A stretch of 64,000 bases of DNA from assembly GCF_001429245.1 (NCBI RefSeq), contig NZ_LMJE01000007.1, positions 163,127-227,126 on the forward strand, written 5' to 3'. Made by a program: the position numbers and the translations under genes. Under the pieces are notes generated by a model. The model worked only from the letters and a program-made list of their open reading frames with translations, searched no databases and had not been told where the DNA came from. Origin of the DNA: Rhizobium sp. Root274 (lineage in GTDB: Bacteria; Pseudomonadota; Alphaproteobacteria; Rhizobiales; Rhizobiaceae). Below are positions 63,235 to 64,000 of this stretch, piece by piece (position 1 is the stretch's first letter; each line of letters begins with the position of its first letter).

Positions 63235-64000
63235 TCAAGGCAAATGCAGGGAGAGAGCCACCGGGCAGTGATCCGACGCCTTGGGTCGGTCCCAGCCGAT
63301 CCGGGGATAGCGTTCCACCTCCTGCCCCGGCGGGAAGGGCGTCCGGAACGGCTGGCCATTGCGGATGATCTCGGGCACGGCCTTCGGATTGGACCGCGCG
63401 AGGCCCGCCGACAGCCAGATGTAATCGAGCTGGCAAAGATGCTGCTCCTGTGGCCCACGCGCGTGGTAGAGCGTCCAGCGGTCGAGTACATCGCGTCTGC
63501 GCATGACGTTCTCGGCAAAACCATCCTGGGAGAAGATGTCGAGGGCGCTGGGAAGGGTATCCCGCGGCACGAACTCATAGCCTTGGCGCCGGTCGCCGAT
63601 CACGTCGATCCGCTCCTGATAGTCATTCATGTCGCCACAGATGACGAAGTTGCGGTCGCGCGCATGCTCGCGCCCGAAACGATTCTCGATGATGTGCCGA
63701 ACCGCCCTCACCTCGGCCTCGCGCACCGGCATGGTGCTCGCGCGCCCGTCCCCGCCCTCGCGCCCGTTGGTCATCGACTTGAAATGAACGACATAAAGGG
63801 TAAGCGGGCGTCCACCGACAAGAAGATCGAGTTCGAGGCAGTCCCGCTTGAAGATCCGGTCCTGCGGCTGGATGTTGGGGCCGAGTGCCGGCGTATGAAG
63901 ATTGAGGTCGTGATAGGTCAGCGCCGCGTGGCTTTTGACGTCCTGCACCTCGATCCGTTCGCCGTGCCGTGTCTCCTCGCGCATCAGCACCGCCACGTCG
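63235..64000 (-). CDS. Endonuclease/exonuclease/phosphatase family protein, 5' truncated
   Basis: The C-terminal part (about 255 residues) of an EEP-fold enzyme; the frame stays open to the right window edge, so the start and the N-terminal metal-binding residues are missing. Visible are the strand LYVVHFKSMTN, the catalytic Asp-Asn pair in NFVICGDMNDYQE, LDYIWLSAG and the terminal SDHCPVALSL. Substrate (DNA, lipid or phosphoinositide) cannot be decided. It precedes the Nudix gene by 9 bases. Confidence 0.85.
   Translation of the reverse strand, partial: DVAVLMREETRHGERIEVQDVKSHAALTYHDLNLHTPALGPNIQPQDRIFKRDCLELDLLVGGRPLTLYVVHFKSMTNGREGGDGRASTMPVREAEVRAVRHIIENRFGREHARDRNFVICGDMNDYQERIDVIGDRRQGYEFVPRDTLPSALDIFSQDGFAENVMRRRDVLDRWTLYHARGPQEQHLCQLDYIWLSAGLARSNPKAVPEIIRNGQPFRTPFPPGQEVERYPRIGWDRPKASDHCPVALSLHLP

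Overview
The window looks like part of the chromosome of an alphaproteobacterium of the Rhizobiaceae (Rhizobium/Agrobacterium/Sinorhizobium group). The reasons are the gene families: a class II DAHP synthase, Usg, DUF2865, DUF1289, DUF2270, BluB under a cobalamin riboswitch, HmuTUV with HutX, and a PleC/DivJ-type histidine kinase. High GC with strong third-position G/C bias also fits. Nearly every gene is intact. I see no insertion sequence, prophage, integrase or CRISPR array.

Layout. 1-2.3 kb: the 3' end of a luxR gene, a complete luxI-type autoinducer synthase and an exported DUF2865 protein. 2.3-5.9 kb (minus): bluB with its riboswitch, a beta-propeller protein and glutamine-dependent NAD synthetase. 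6-9.1 kb: an LtaS-like membrane phosphotransferase behind PHO-box-like repeats, then a winged-helix protein. 9.1-16.2 kb: a GFA protein, class II DAHP synthase, an alpha/beta hydrolase, a tiny membrane ORF with an embedded terminator, glutathione reductase, a DUF2059 protein, rpiA and gph. 16.2-23.9 kb: an L,D-transpeptidase, class II fumarase, a degenerate GGDEF membrane protein, class I fumarase and a diguanylate cyclase. 23.9-33.7 kb: a PPOX flavoprotein, a divergent hydrolase/marR pair, a DUF971 protein, moaA, a chemoreceptor, two transporters, mobA and mobB. 33.7-36.1 kb: a very repetitive OmpA-family protein. 36.4-38.9 kb: a polar amino acid ABC importer without its ATPase. 39-46.2 kb: usg, a DUF2270 protein, a TPR-methyltransferase, an orphan membrane protein with a hidden ribosome binding site, a hydroxyacid dehydrogenase, an AlkD-like protein, an Lrp regulator, a uracil-DNA-glycosylase-like protein and a thermonuclease. 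46.3-57 kb: a histidine kinase, dgkA, cobT/cobS, DUF1289, a retropepsin-like protease, a YadGH-type ABC exporter, a tandem-receiver protein, a small exported protein and a large MscS channel. 57.1-61 kb: a heme uptake locus (hutX, an IsdG-like monooxygenase, hmuTUV). 61-64 kb: tandem DnaA boxes, tRNA-Lys(CUU), a PhzF-like protein, a Nudix hydrolase and a 5'-truncated endonuclease/exonuclease/phosphatase gene.

How genes work together. BluB makes the lower ligand of B12 (DMB), CobT activates it and CobS attaches it, but only bluB carries the riboswitch. MoaA, MobA and MobB serve molybdenum cofactor synthesis. HmuTUV imports heme, and the divergent HutX and IsdG-like proteins probably handle it in the cytosol. 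Their shared intergenic region has a RirA-like dyad. Signalling is well represented: quorum sensing, c-di-GMP (one active-looking and one degenerate GGDEF protein), a cell-cycle-type kinase, and a stand-alone double receiver whose phosphorylation residues are altered.

The most unusual items are the orphan membrane protein at 41198-42724, the PHO-box-like repeats at 5973-6016, the micro-ORF/terminator overlap at 12334-12462 and the altered double receiver at 53033-53857. No clear new multigene system can be proved from sequence alone.
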